Positions 1 through 8,742 of a stretch of DNA of 64,000 bases are shown in pieces (the stretch's first letter is position 1; each line of letters begins with the position of its first letter). The position numbers were made by a program, and so were the translations under genes. The notes under the pieces were generated by a model. It ran no database searches, was not told where the DNA came from, and was given only the letters and a program-made list of their open reading frames with translations. The stretch comes from Desulfovibrio desulfuricans. Lineage in GTDB: Bacteria > Desulfobacterota > Desulfovibrionia > Desulfovibrionales > Desulfovibrionaceae. The stretch spans positions 1 through 64,000 of the forward strand of contig SUVB01000012.1 in NCBI GenBank assembly GCA_015062205.1, given 5' to 3'.

Positions 1-1791
1 GGCTTCATCGAAAGAGGGCTCCTTTTCAACCGGTTTTTTGCGTCATTCGTTGCATTTTCCGTTGAAAAAGATACGACATTTCAACAAGTATATCAATATA
101 TTTTAAATAGTTACTCTCTTTTTAAGAGCCGACTAATTAGTTATTATAAGTATAATAAATTCGATGGCGTATTCCTTGTTGTTGAAAAGAATATGGCATT
201 TTATACGCAAGATGGATTTGTATCAAAAATTACAGAAGATAAAGATCGTCATTCGTGGCATGACAATTTTATTTCACAACCTAAGGAATATGATATTAAT
301 ATTGATTTTGATAAATCAATCACAGCCAACAATGAAATATCCTTTTTTGTTAATCACAAAGTGATGGACTGGAGCGGGCATATCCTTGGTACTATTGGTG
401 TGTACATTCACCTTGACCGGTTGATGTCAAAATTATTTGAGCTTGAGTCGAAATCAGATATATCTATTGCTATTATTGATGATAAGGGATTCCTCCAATT
501 ATCAAGTGATCAAACTTCGTTATCGCAAATTGAATGGACTGAAATAGCAGGAAATAGAATTATATTTGATAAATTGACAGAAATAAAAACGAATTATAGT
601 TCATCTAAGGTGGATGAAGCGCTTTTTGAAAATCCTGAGACAAATACCTTTGTCAGTATAAAATATTTGCCGCAATTACAGTGGTTTATTGTTGTAGAAA
701 GAAATATGTCCAATTTTTATAGTAATCTTAAGAAAAATATTTTAATTTCAGCTGCACTTGTTTTTTCTATACTGACTATATTGATAATATTTATTTTGAT
801 TGTCCTTAAAAGGGCTGAAGATAATGTCAAACGCGCTGCAGATGAACGACTGCAATATTTTCATAATGCGACAAGATATATGTTCAGCAGTATATATGAA
901 ATAGACGTAACACACGATTGCTTTGCTCAGGAAAGTAAAAAACATCAATTTGATACGCTAAAAAATGAAAAGGAAATGCCGTATTCTGAAAGTTTGGGTC
1001 TTCTGGCGCAGCGTACCATAAAAAAGGAGTATCAGGAAGGATTTCTAGGGAAATTATCCTGCAATAATATAAAAACTGAATTCAGTAGAGGAAATGAACA
1101 TATAAGTATTGACTGCCCAGTCTTGTTTAATAATGCTTACCAATGGATCCGTTTTGATGTTCATATTTTTCTGATCGAAGATGGAAAAACAATCCATGCC
1201 TATATTTATTCTAGAGATATTAATAGTGAAATAAAAATTCAGGAAGAAGCCTGCACTGATGCGTTAACACGATGTCTTACTAGGGGGGCGACCGAACAAC
1301 GCATCAATGAAGCAATTTTATTTAACAAAAATGACACGTTTGCTTTTTTTATAATTGATATTGATAATTTTAAAAAGGCAAATGATACCTATGGGCATAG
1401 CTTTGGTGATTTCTGTATACAGCAATTTGCTGACGGCATTTGCAAAGCATTTCGGAAAGACGATATTATTGGGCGCTTAGGCGGCGATGAATTCGTTGTG
1501 TTTGTCAAATATTCTGATAAGTCCTGGGTTATGGAAAAAGCAAAAAATCTGGTCAGTTCCTTAAATATGGTTTGTGAGCAAGGGACAGCCAAACATTGTA
1601 TTTCATCCAGTATTGGTATTTCTTTATATCCACAAGATGGTTGTGTATTTCCATCTTTGTACAAGAATGCTGATGCTGCACTTTATGTAGTGAAAGAAGC
1701 GGGTAAAAATAATTATATGTTGTTTGAGAATGCTTCTGTATGTGAAATAAGCAATGCTTCAAATGCGCATGCAACGGTTGAGCACCAATAG
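1..1791 (+). CDS. Cache-PAS-like-GGDEF membrane diguanylate cyclase (5' end outside window)
   Basis: The frame is open from base 1, so the gene starts upstream and 596 residues are visible. An extracytoplasmic Cache-like sensor region is followed by one membrane segment (bases about 736-807), a PAS-like region and a C-terminal GGDEF domain. The active-site motif GGDEF is intact (bases 1480-1494) and is preceded at the usual five-residue distance by R-K-D-D, matching the RxxD inhibitory site. By family knowledge it should make cyclic-di-GMP in response to an external ligand. Its base composition is strikingly AT-rich compared with the roughly two-thirds GC of its neighbours, which suggests acquisition by transfer. 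Ligand unknown. Confidence 0.9.
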   Translation, partial: GFIERGLLFNRFFASFVAFSVEKDTTFQQVYQYILNSYSLFKSRLISYYKYNKFDGVFLVVEKNMAFYTQDGFVSKITEDKDRHSWHDNFISQPKEYDINIDFDKSITANNEISFFVNHKVMDWSGHILGTIGVYIHLDRLMSKLFELESKSDISIAIIDDKGFLQLSSDQTSLSQIEWTEIAGNRIIFDKLTEIKTNYSSSKVDEALFENPETNTFVSIKYLPQLQWFIVVERNMSNFYSNLKKNILISAALVFSILTILIIFILIVLKRAEDNVKRAADERLQYFHNATRYMFSSIYEIDVTHDCFAQESKKHQFDTLKNEKEMPYSESLGLLAQRTIKKEYQEGFLGKLSCNNIKTEFSRGNEHISIDCPVLFNNAYQWIRFDVHIFLIEDGKTIHAYIYSRDINSEIKIQEEACTDALTRCLTRGATEQRINEAILFNKNDTFAFFIIDIDNFKKANDTYGHSFGDFCIQQFADGICKAFRKDDIIGRLGGDEFVVFVKYSDKSWVMEKAKNLVSSLNMVCEQGTAKHCISSSIGISLYPQDGCVFPSLYKNADAALYVVKEAGKNNYMLFENASVCEISNASNAHATVEHQ

Positions 1792-1835
1792 GCGTTGGTT
1801 TGCCGCGTGTCTGTTCTGTGAAAAATCCGTAAAGC

Positions 1836-1870
1836 AACAAGGCGGGATTCTTCAGGGATCCCGCCTTGTT
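1836..1870. terminator. Strong hairpin between GGDEF gene and DUF533 gene
   Basis: A perfect 13-bp stem (AACAAGGCGGGAT pairing with ATCCCGCCTTGTT) with a 9-base loop lies between two genes that converge here. There is no long T run on either side, but position and stem strength suit a bidirectional terminator. Confidence 0.7.
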
Positions 1871-1938
1871 GTGTCGTGAAGAACCTTTTCCCTTGCAGGG
1901 GCTTCGGATATTTGGGCATGCCCGCGTATCGGAGGTTT

Positions 1939-2736
1939 CTACAGGGCGGCCAGCTGCCGCTTGGCCTCCTCGGCCTCCCGTTCCAGTGCGGCACGGTCCG
2001 CCTCAGTCAGGCCGAGGGCCTGGGCAAGACCGTTCAGGTAGCTGCGCTCCATGAAATTGTCCACATCCACAATGAGGCAGGAGAGGCGGTAGAGGTCCTC
2101 CCCCTGTTCGCGCGACTGCACCTCCCGCGCCAGGACGGCGGGGTCCACGGTTTCCTGCGTGAAGTGGCGCAGCAGGGCGGAGACGTCCTGCCCGGGGTAC
2201 ATCTGTTGCAGCATCATTTCGATGCGGCCCTGTTCGATATCGTCCATATGTCCATCGGCCTTGGCCGCAAAAATCATGGCGCGCAGCAGCAGCATGCCCG
2301 TGGGATCGGCCGCGGCCTTGTCGATCTGCCTATTGCCGCCGAAAATGTCATCCCAGCCGTTGCCCTGGGCGTTCGCCTGTTCCGCCTGGCCGGCGGCCTG
2401 CTGTTGTTGTGCCCATTTTTTGTAAAAACTCCAGGCTACCGCCCCTATGCCTGCAAGGCCGGCGGCGTTAACGGCCCCTTTGGGCAGAATCTGGCCGAGA
2501 ATGGCCCCGATGGCTCCGGCGCCCAGCAGGCCGCCCATGCCGCCGGGGGCTCTGTCGCTGAAATCCCGCGCCTGCCCGGCGAGGTTGCCGAGCACGCCGC
2601 CTAGTCCGCCCGGTCCTCCCGTGCCGCCGGCAGCCCTGCCGTCGAAATCGCGGGAAGAAGTCTGCGCCTGCCCCGTCAGTTGTCCCAGAACGTCGCGCAG
2701 GCCGCTGTTGCCGAGAATATCAAATAGAGACGCCAT
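1939..2736 (-). CDS. DUF533/YebE-like inner-membrane protein with TerB-like domain
   Basis: 265 residues. The N-terminal half is Gly-rich and carries a hydrophobic glycine-alanine segment (around GAGAIGAILGQ and AAGLAGIGAVAW) that could be membrane-embedded. The C-terminal half is acidic and helical (DPTGMLLLRAMIFAAKADGH), typical of the TerB-like fold in DUF533 proteins. The ATG at 2736 is preceded by GCGAGGTAGAT, a fair Shine-Dalgarno; the frame continues upstream without such a signal. It is transcribed away from the flgF gene. The biochemical role of this family is not established. Confidence 0.8.
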   Translation of the reverse strand: MASLFDILGNSGLRDVLGQLTGQAQTSSRDFDGRAAGGTGGPGGLGGVLGNLAGQARDFSDRAPGGMGGLLGAGAIGAILGQILPKGAVNAAGLAGIGAVAWSFYKKWAQQQQAAGQAEQANAQGNGWDDIFGGNRQIDKAAADPTGMLLLRAMIFAAKADGHMDDIEQGRIEMMLQQMYPGQDVSALLRHFTQETVDPAVLAREVQSREQGEDLYRLSCLIVDVDNFMERSYLNGLAQALGLTEADRAALEREAEEAKRQLAAL

Positions 2737-2899
2737 ATCTACCTCGCTTTGTTGTTGAAGGACTGTCCGCCGGGCGCGTTCGGTTTGCGGCAGGCCGCAC
2801 GGGCGGCGCCGCCGGACGCGGCGCGGCACGAAATCCGCAGACAGGAAAACTGTACCGCAAACGACGGATTTTTGCCACCGGAGAATGGAGAATGGATAA

Positions 2900-2915
2900 T
2901 GGCCTGCATCTTGCA
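2900..2915 (+). promoter_or_regulatory. Candidate sigma-54 promoter of flgFGAH
   Basis: TGGCCTGCATCTTGCA has the GG-N10-GC spacing and the TGGC and TTGC cores of a -24/-12 element, about 85 bases before the flgF start. Sigma-54 control of flagellar rod genes is common in bacteria. The match is by eye only. Confidence 0.5.
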
Positions 2916-2998
2916 TCGATTGAGGCGTCGGAACCGGGCGGTTCCCGGCAAAGGGCGGCTGCCCATTCTGGACGCGGCCGCCAACAAAGGAGCATCCT

Positions 2999-3793
2999 AT
3001 GCAACAGGGCATGTACAGCGGCCTTTTCGGCGCACTGACCACGGAACACCGCATGAATTTCATCGCCAATAATTTGGCGAACGTGAACACGCGCGGCTAC
3101 AAGCGGGAGACGCTGGCCTTCAAGGACACGTTCCCCATCTACGCGCACGACGAGATACGCGAGCCCATCCTGAATCTGCGTTCCGAGCCCCTGTTCCCCG
3201 AGCCGCGCAATGCCGCCAGGAACCGCATCGCCGTGTCCAAAATTGATTTTTCGCAGGGCTCCATGCAGTACACCGGCAATCCCCTGGACGTGGCCATCGC
3301 CGGGGAGAACGCCTTCTTTCGGGTCAATACGCCGACAGGGCCGTACCTGACGCGCAACGGGGCTTTTGTGCTCAATAACGAGGGCACGCTGATGACCCCG
3401 CAGGGCTATACCGTCATGGGGCAGGGCGGGGCCATTCAGATCCCGCCGGGCACGCGCCACATCCAGATCAGCGGCGACGGGCAGGTGCTTGCCGACAACG
3501 CTGTCATTGACCAGCTGGCGCTGGTCAGCGTGGACAACCCGCAGAATCTGGAAAAGATGGGCGGCAACCTTTTCAAGCCCCGCGAGAATGTGGAAGTGAA
3601 CGAGGACAACGCCTACCTCAACGGCGCCCGTGTGGAGCAGGGTTTTACCGAGGCCGCCAATGTGGAGGTCGTCTCGGAGATGGTCAACATGATTGAAGTG
3701 CAACGGCAGTTCGAGGCCTATCAGAAGGTCATGCAGACTTCGGACTCGCTGGACCGCGAGGCCACGACCAAGGTCGGCCGGCGGCAGGGGTAA
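2999..3793 (+). CDS. flgF: Flagellar basal-body rod protein FlgF
   Basis: 264 residues with the rod/hook family N-terminus (MYSGLFGALTTEHRMNFIA then NNLANVNTRGYKRE) and the matching C-terminal helix (ANVEVVSEMVNMIEVQRQFE, then AYQKVMQTSDSLDREAT). Both ends form the coiled coil of rod subunits. FlgF is exported by the flagellar type III apparatus and forms part of the proximal rod. An AAAGGAG ribosome-binding site sits just before the ATG. It heads a same-strand cluster with flgG, flgA and flgH. Confidence 0.96.
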   Translation: MQQGMYSGLFGALTTEHRMNFIANNLANVNTRGYKRETLAFKDTFPIYAHDEIREPILNLRSEPLFPEPRNAARNRIAVSKIDFSQGSMQYTGNPLDVAIAGENAFFRVNTPTGPYLTRNGAFVLNNEGTLMTPQGYTVMGQGGAIQIPPGTRHIQISGDGQVLADNAVIDQLALVSVDNPQNLEKMGGNLFKPRENVEVNEDNAYLNGARVEQGFTEAANVEVVSEMVNMIEVQRQFEAYQKVMQTSDSLDREATTKVGRRQG

Positions 3794-3853
3794 GTGCTTC
3801 TGAACGAATAGTCCGCCGACGCCCGCGAGGGCGCGGCACAAGGAGATACCACC

Positions 3854-4639
3854 ATGATGCGTTCCCTGTATACGGGCGCTTCCGGCATGATTGCCCAGCA
3901 GCTCAATATCGACGTGATTTCCAACAACCTGGCCAACGTCAACACCACGGGCTTCAAGAAGAGCCGGGCGGAGTTCGAGGATCTCATGTACCAGACCATG
4001 CGCATGGCCGGTTCCATCACCGAGGGCGACAACCGGCTGCCGGTGGGCATCCAGGTGGGCTTGGGCACGCGCCCCGTGGCCGTGCACAAGTTCTACACGC
4101 AGGGCGACTTCCAGAACACGGGCAACTCCCTGGATGTGGCCATTGAAGGCGACGGCTTCTTTCAGGTGGATGTGAACGGCGAGCTCATGTACACCCGCGC
4201 GGGCACCTTCAAGCTGAATCAGGACGGCACGGTGGTGACGGCCAACGGGTACATTCTGCAACCGGAGTTTGCCGTGCCCGCCGAAACGAAGAACATCTCC
4301 ATATCCTCGTCGGGGCACATCGCCGCCCTGGATTCGCAGGGGCAGGAGCTGGCCGGGGCGGAAATCCCCCTCTACACCTTCATCAATCCGGCGGGCCTGG
4401 ACGCGCGCGGGCGCAACCTGTTCACGCCCACCGAGGCTTCCGGCGACGCCACGGAAGGCGTGCCCGGCACGGACAACGTGGGCACGCTGGCGCAGGGGTT
4501 TCTGGAAATGTCCAACGTGGAAGTGGTGGACGAAATGGTGAACATGATCGTGGGCCAGCGCGCCTATGAGGTGAACTCCAAGTCCATCCAGACGTCGGAC
4601 TCCATGCTGGGCATCGCGGTGCAGCTCAAGCGCAGCTAG
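3854..4639 (+). CDS. flgG: Flagellar distal rod protein FlgG
   Basis: 261 residues, the standard FlgG length. The N-terminus reads MMRSLYTGASGMIAQQLNID and is followed by NNLANVNTTGFKKSRAEFED; the C-terminus has SNVEVVDEMVNMIVGQRAYE and QTSDSMLGIAVQLKR. It builds the distal rod through the peptidoglycan and outer membrane. An AAGGAG site lies 8 bases before the ATG. It is 60 bases behind flgF and 9 bases ahead of flgA, so the genes are probably co-transcribed. Confidence 0.97.
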   Translation: MMRSLYTGASGMIAQQLNIDVISNNLANVNTTGFKKSRAEFEDLMYQTMRMAGSITEGDNRLPVGIQVGLGTRPVAVHKFYTQGDFQNTGNSLDVAIEGDGFFQVDVNGELMYTRAGTFKLNQDGTVVTANGYILQPEFAVPAETKNISISSSGHIAALDSQGQELAGAEIPLYTFINPAGLDARGRNLFTPTEASGDATEGVPGTDNVGTLAQGFLEMSNVEVVDEMVNMIVGQRAYEVNSKSIQTSDSMLGIAVQLKRS

Positions 4640-4648
4640 GGGTAGGCC

Positions 4649-5887
4649 ATGTGGCGGAGTGCGGACATACGGGCAGGTGGCGGCGTCTGGGCGGCTCTGC
4701 TGCTGTTGCTGCCGGCGCTGGCGCTGGTCTGCGCCGGCGGCGTCGCACCTGTGGCGGCAGCCCCGCAGGGCGGCGTCACCAACGGCGGCGTGTGGCAGGA
4801 CAGCGACCGCAATCACCGGCGTTCTCCCACTCAGGTGCAGCGCCAGCTCAGCGCCCAGGGGAAGCGCGCGCAGCGCGGCCCCGTGCCGTTGCCCCCCGAT
4901 GCGCAGGAGGCGCGCGCCGCCAAAACGCGCAGCATGCTGTCTTCCGGCGCGGCTTCGCTGGCCGAGGACGGGCAGACGCATCTGCTGGGCGCGGGCGACT
5001 GGCGTCTCAAGGTCAGGGTGGCCGCCGTCACCCGTTCGGACATGGTGCTGCTGGGCGACATCGCCGCGCCGCTGGGCGACATGGATCCGGACGTCTGGAA
5101 CCGCCTCAAGACGCAGCAGCTCTGGCCTGCCCCGCCCACCGAAGGCAAGCCGCTGCAGGTCAGCCGTTCGCGCCTGTCGCAAGCCCTGCAGCAGGCTTTG
5201 GGCAAGGACGTGGCCGGGCGCTGCGTCCTGCCTCCGTCGCTGGTCATTCAGCGCGGCGGCATGGTTTTCTATCAGGAAGACCTGCGCGCCTATGTCGTCA
5301 AGAGTTTGACGCCGCAGCTGTCTGCCATGCCCGGTGAGGTGGAGCTGGGCGACTTTCGTCTGCCGGAGTATATTTTTCTCGCCCACGCGCAACAGCAGGT
5401 GCAGCTGGAGCCGGGCAAGCTCGCTCCCGGGCGCGTGCCCCTGCGTTTCGCCGTGCAGGAGGCGGACGGAACCGTATTGCGGCGCGTTTCGGGCACGGTC
5501 AATCTGACGCTCTGGATAACGGCGCCCGCGGCGGCCCAGGCCATGAACAAGGGGGACGCCCTTACGGCGCAGTCCGTGACCTTCATGAAGGTCAACGCAA
5601 GCCAGCTACGCGAGCTGCCTTGGGACGGCAGGGGCGGGCCGTGGCAGATGGCGCGCGCCATCAACGCCGGGGAGCCCATTTTACAGAGTGATCTGGTGAG
5701 TCAGCTTACCGTCAAGCGCGGCGACTTGGTAAACCTCATCTACTCCAGGGGCAACCTGCGCATTGCGGCGCAGGCCCAGGCTCTGGCGGACGGCGAGCCG
5801 GGCGCGACCATTCCGGTACGCAACTTGCAAACGAAGAAGCAGGTCTTCGCCACCGTCAAGAATGGCAACACGGTGGAGATACATTAG
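4649..5887 (+). CDS. flgA: Flagellar P-ring assembly chaperone FlgA
   Basis: 412 residues. A hydrophobic signal peptide (around AALLLLLPALALVCAGG) directs it to the periplasm. The last 150 residues contain the SAF-type domain of FlgA (VKRGDLVNLIYSRGNLRIAA, ending near NGNTVEIH). FlgA assists FlgI polymerisation into the P ring. It is longer than enterobacterial FlgA (about 220 residues), with an Ala/Gln/Arg-rich stretch after the signal and an extra middle domain, as seen in many deltaproteobacterial homologues. It lies between flgG and flgH. Confidence 0.9.
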   Translation: MWRSADIRAGGGVWAALLLLLPALALVCAGGVAPVAAAPQGGVTNGGVWQDSDRNHRRSPTQVQRQLSAQGKRAQRGPVPLPPDAQEARAAKTRSMLSSGAASLAEDGQTHLLGAGDWRLKVRVAAVTRSDMVLLGDIAAPLGDMDPDVWNRLKTQQLWPAPPTEGKPLQVSRSRLSQALQQALGKDVAGRCVLPPSLVIQRGGMVFYQEDLRAYVVKSLTPQLSAMPGEVELGDFRLPEYIFLAHAQQQVQLEPGKLAPGRVPLRFAVQEADGTVLRRVSGTVNLTLWITAPAAAQAMNKGDALTAQSVTFMKVNASQLRELPWDGRGGPWQMARAINAGEPILQSDLVSQLTVKRGDLVNLIYSRGNLRIAAQAQALADGEPGATIPVRNLQTKKQVFATVKNGNTVEIH

Positions 5888-5919
5888 CAATTCCGGAGCT
5901 TGTGGGAGGAGAGGACACA

Positions 5920-6639
5920 ATGCAGGCACGTTATATTATTCCCATCCTAGCTATGACGGTTCTGTGCTGCAGCGCGTGCGGCGGAACGCCGCATCGCCGT
6001 CCGGCGCTGCGCCAGCCGGTCACCCCGCCGCAGGAATACCGGCAGGAAGCCAACTCGGCCAACAATCCCGGCTCGCTTTTCGCCGCCAGCGAGGGAGACA
6101 CGCTGTTTGACGACGCCCGCGCCCGCCGCGTAGGCGACCTTGTCGTGGTCAAGCTGGTGGAGAATACCAAGGCCCAGAACAAGGCCGAGACCACGGCCAA
6201 CAAGAACGGCTCCAATGAATACCAGGTCGGGGCCCTGTTCGGCAGGGAAGAGACGGGCTTCATCCCCTTCCTCAATATCGGGCCGCAGGGCGCGCACAAG
6301 AAGCCGCTGCTCAGCACCGGCTCCAGGAGCGACCTCAACGGCACCGGCAAGACCAAGCGCGAGAATTACGTCACCACGTCGCTGGCCACGCGCGTGCTGC
6401 GCGTGCTGCCCGGCGGTCTGCTGGAAATTGAGGGAGCGCGCGAGATCCGCGTCAACGAGGAGACGGAGTACATGGTTGTGCGCGGTATGATCCGCTCCCG
6501 CGACATCAGCGCGGACAACACCATCCTCTCCACGCAGATTGCGGACGCCACCATTGAATACTACGGCTCGGGCGTGCTGGCCGACAAGCAGAAGCCCGGC
6601 TGGTTCACCAGGCTGATGGACAATATCTGGCCCTTCTGA
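5920..6639 (+). CDS. flgH: Flagellar L-ring lipoprotein FlgH
   Basis: 239 residues. The ATG at 5920 is preceded by GGGAGGAGAGG; a GTG 18 bases earlier is in frame but overlaps this site, so 5920 is preferred. The N-terminus is a lipoprotein signal with lipobox-like C-S-A-C, acylated Cys at residue 20. The body has the FlgH signature region (DARARRVGDLVVVKLVENT and GNGTGKTKRENYVTT-like segments, then LEIEGAREIRVNEETEYMVV). It forms the outer-membrane ring. A terminator follows at once: flgI and flgJ, which usually come next in related genomes, are not here. Confidence 0.95.
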   Translation: MQARYIIPILAMTVLCCSACGGTPHRRPALRQPVTPPQEYRQEANSANNPGSLFAASEGDTLFDDARARRVGDLVVVKLVENTKAQNKAETTANKNGSNEYQVGALFGREETGFIPFLNIGPQGAHKKPLLSTGSRSDLNGTGKTKRENYVTTSLATRVLRVLPGGLLEIEGAREIRVNEETEYMVVRGMIRSRDISADNTILSTQIADATIEYYGSGVLADKQKPGWFTRLMDNIWPF

Positions 6640-7258
6640 TGGCGTTTCGCCGGGAAGCGCCGACGGCCCGTCTGTTTGCAGGCGGGCCGTTTTTGTGCAT
6701 GAAAATTCCGCTCGCGCCCATGTGCGCCGGCTCATGACGCGCTGCGCGCGCGGCAGGGCCGACCCGCGGATGACGCGCCCTGCCGCCTGGCGCTTCCCTG
6801 TCCGCCCATGCCGCCGTGCCCGCGACCGTGCCCCCCGCCATGGCCATGCCCCATGCCTGCAGGCCCGAGCGCATTGCCGCGCGTTTCGGCGGCCGCGTTG
6901 TCGCATGTGCCGTGCCCGTTGCGGCCGCGTCCGAAGCCGTGTCTGTGTGTCCGTGTCGTTCGGTGGCGTACATAATGTTGCCTCCTTCAATAGGAATGGT
7001 TTTGCCTGCGCGCAGGGCCGGCGCAATGCGTCGGCGTCCCTGGCCGAGCATGCGACAGAGAGTCGGGGAGGAGACATTCATGCTGCGCGCCGCGTCCTCC
7101 CGGGACAGCCCCTCAATGCCCACACGGCGCATGGCTTCCAGCATGTCCAGGCCGAGGGCCACGCTGTCCCGGTCCATCCCGGCGTCCATGTCCGCCGCGG
7201 GGCGGAACAGGCGGCATGCCGGGAGGTGTTCGATCCCTCGTGTTTTGCTGGGGCGCAT
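6605..7258 (-). CDS. UPF0251 (DUF134) helix-turn-helix protein, C-terminus uncertain
   Basis: The first 100 residues match UPF0251 proteins: MRPSKTR start, a Leu/Arg segment, an HTH (SREDAARSMNVSSPTLCR) and the family's closing motif IEGGN. I place the start at 7258 on that similarity; 7285 is an in-frame alternative. After IEGGN the frame continues with unconvincing Ala/Thr/Arg-rich sequence through the flgH terminator and into flgH. In the +2 frame from about 6955 to a stop at 6732 lies a Gly/His/Arg-rich stretch (GMGHGHGGGHGRGHGGMGG) of the kind that accompanies this family. The true gene may therefore be frameshifted and end near 6732. DNA target unknown. Confidence 0.65.
   Translation of the reverse strand: MRPSKTRGIEHLPACRLFRPAADMDAGMDRDSVALGLDMLEAMRRVGIEGLSREDAARSMNVSSPTLCRMLGQGRRRIAPALRAGKTIPIEGGNIMYATERHGHTDTASDAAATGTAHATTRPPKRAAMRSGLQAWGMAMAGGTVAGTAAWADREAPGGRARHPRVGPAARAARHEPAHMGASGIFMHKNGPPANRRAVGASRRNAIRRARYCPSAW
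6663..6694 (+). terminator. Rho-independent terminator after flgH
   Basis: ACGGCCCG pairs with CGGGCCGT around a 12-base loop and is followed by a run of five T. It ends the flgFGAH transcript. Confidence 0.85.
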
Positions 7259-7341
7259 GCAATCTTCTGCGTGTGTCTGCTCCATGCGGCGCGTTGTGCG
7301 AAGCGCCCTGTGCCGTTGCAGACGTTTGTTATGAAATATAT

Positions 7342-7369
7342 TTTATAATATGGGCGCGAAAGAAGGCAA
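7342..7369 (-). promoter_or_regulatory. Candidate sigma-70 promoter of the UPF0251 gene
   Basis: On the minus strand TTGCCT is followed after 16 bases by TATAAA, in a short AT-rich island that stands out from the GC-rich surroundings. It lies about 85 bases ahead of the proposed start. Confidence 0.4.
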
Positions 7370-7393
7370 CGCCAAGGGGGGGCAGATTTTTCG

Positions 7394-8143
7394 TCAGGCG
7401 TGCGGCGCACGTCCCCGGGGAGTTCGGGCCACGAAAAGCACATCCACCCGTGCCGCCCCCGCCGCGTGCAGGGTTTCAGCGGCAGCCCGCAGTGTGCTGC
7501 CGGTGGTCATGATGTCGTCTGTCAGCCAGAGGCGCAGGCCCGCCGCAGCGGGAGACGCGGCAAAGCTGTGCCGCACGTTGTGGCGTCGGGCTGCGGCCGT
7601 GAGGCCGGCCTGGGCGGAACCGGGCACGGGGCGGGCCAGCAGGGCGGGGCGCAGGGACAGGCCGGAGAGCGCGCACAGGGCGCGGGCCAGTTCATGGGCC
7701 TGATTATAGCCGCGCCGACGCAGGTGGTCAGGGTGCTGGGGCACGGCCAGAACGGCGTCCGGCCGGGGCAGACAGCCGGCTGCTTCCAGAAGGAAGGATG
7801 CCAGCGGCGCGGCCAGGTACAGCTGCCCGTCAAATTTGAGCCTGAGCAGCGCGTGCCGCAGCGCCCCCGTGTACAGCCCGTGAAAGGCCAGTCCCTGCCA
7901 GGGTGGCGGCTGTTGGAGACAGGCCCCGCAAACGATATTGCCGCGCTGTTCCGCATCTGCCGCCGGAAGACCGCAGCGCGGACAGCGTGGGCCGGCGTAG
8001 GCCTGGAACTCTGTTGCGCATTCCGGGCAGAGCGGCGCAACGTCCGCCCCGTTTTCCGGCGGATCGAAGGGGCGCAGGCAATGCGCGCAACGGCGCTGGG
8101 CCAGTCCCAGCGTCCGCCGCCACCGCGTCAGCGGGAGCGGCAC
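7394..8143 (-). CDS. ComF family phosphoribosyltransferase-like protein
   Basis: 249 residues. The N-terminal part has paired cysteine motifs for a zinc site (CAHC, CPEC, CPRC, CGAC). The C-terminal part has the type I phosphoribosyltransferase PRPP-binding signature WLTDDIMTTGSTL. ComF proteins take part in uptake or handling of transforming DNA, and many non-competent bacteria keep them with unclear roles. Its start overlaps the end of the flavoprotein gene by 16 bases, so it is the last gene of a three-gene minus-strand operon. Confidence 0.9.
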   Translation of the reverse strand: MPLPLTRWRRTLGLAQRRCAHCLRPFDPPENGADVAPLCPECATEFQAYAGPRCPRCGLPAADAEQRGNIVCGACLQQPPPWQGLAFHGLYTGALRHALLRLKFDGQLYLAAPLASFLLEAAGCLPRPDAVLAVPQHPDHLRRRGYNQAHELARALCALSGLSLRPALLARPVPGSAQAGLTAAARRHNVRHSFAASPAAAGLRLWLTDDIMTTGSTLRAAAETLHAAGAARVDVLFVARTPRGRAPHA

Positions 8144-8742
8144 GCGCGGCCCCAGTCCTGCCCCCAGGCGTAGAGTCCGGCCGTAACGGCGGGGCGTGCC
8201 GTCAGGTCGCCCACCGTTTCCACGCCGCGCAGCAGGCGGGTTTCACGCAAGGCGGCGTCCAGCGGGGAGAGAAAGAGCCTGAGCGAACGCAGTGCGCCGC
8301 TGAAAAGCTGCGCGCCGTGCAGGCGGCCTGCGGTCAGGACGGCCAGCGCGGGGCGCGGTTCCCCGCGGGGGGGGGAGCCGCCGCAGCGTTGTCGTTCCCA
8401 GAAGCGTTGCGTTCTGTCCACAAGAGCCTTGAAGTGCGCGGGCAGGTGGTAGAAATAGATGGGCGAGGCGAAGAGCAGCAGGGAAGTCTCGCGGATGGCG
8501 GCAAAGAGCGCTTCTGCGTCGTCCCCGCCCTGACCGGAGCCGCGCCCCGTCGCCAGCACGCAGCTGTGCGGCGGCTGCGCGCAGGCCCCGCAGCCCGTAC
8601 ACGCTTTCACGGCATGCTCGCGCAGGGCCAGCACACGCGGGCGCGCGCCGGCGTCGGTCAGCCCCTCGGCGAACAGGCGGGCGGCCGTGTCCGAAACGCC
8701 CCCCGCTCTGGGGCTGCACAGCAGCACGAGGGCCTGCGTCAT
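8128..8742 (-). CDS. Flavodoxin-fold iron-sulfur flavoprotein / NAD(P)H-dependent FMN reductase
   Basis: 204 residues. The start MTQALVLLCSPRAGGVSD is the FMN phosphate-binding loop of the NADPH-dependent FMN reductase family. A Cys-rich loop (ACTGCGACAQPPHSC) resembles the cluster-binding motif of iron-sulfur flavoproteins from anaerobes. SPIYFYHLPAHFKALVDR is the conserved FMN-contacting segment. It is probably a cytoplasmic electron-transfer flavoprotein. It overlaps the upstream hydrolase gene by 4 bases (ATGA), indicating translational coupling. Confidence 0.85.
   Translation of the reverse strand: MTQALVLLCSPRAGGVSDTAARLFAEGLTDAGARPRVLALREHAVKACTGCGACAQPPHSCVLATGRGSGQGGDDAEALFAAIRETSLLLFASPIYFYHLPAHFKALVDRTQRFWERQRCGGSPPRGEPRPALAVLTAGRLHGAQLFSGALRSLRLFLSPLDAALRETRLLRGVETVGDLTARPAVTAGLYAWGQDWGRACRSR

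Noticed and set aside
2720-5392. 890-residue open frame antisense to flgF-flgA
   Set aside because: Runs across several well-supported flagellar genes; His/Arg/Gly-rich composition without family motifs is typical of antisense frames in GC-rich DNA.
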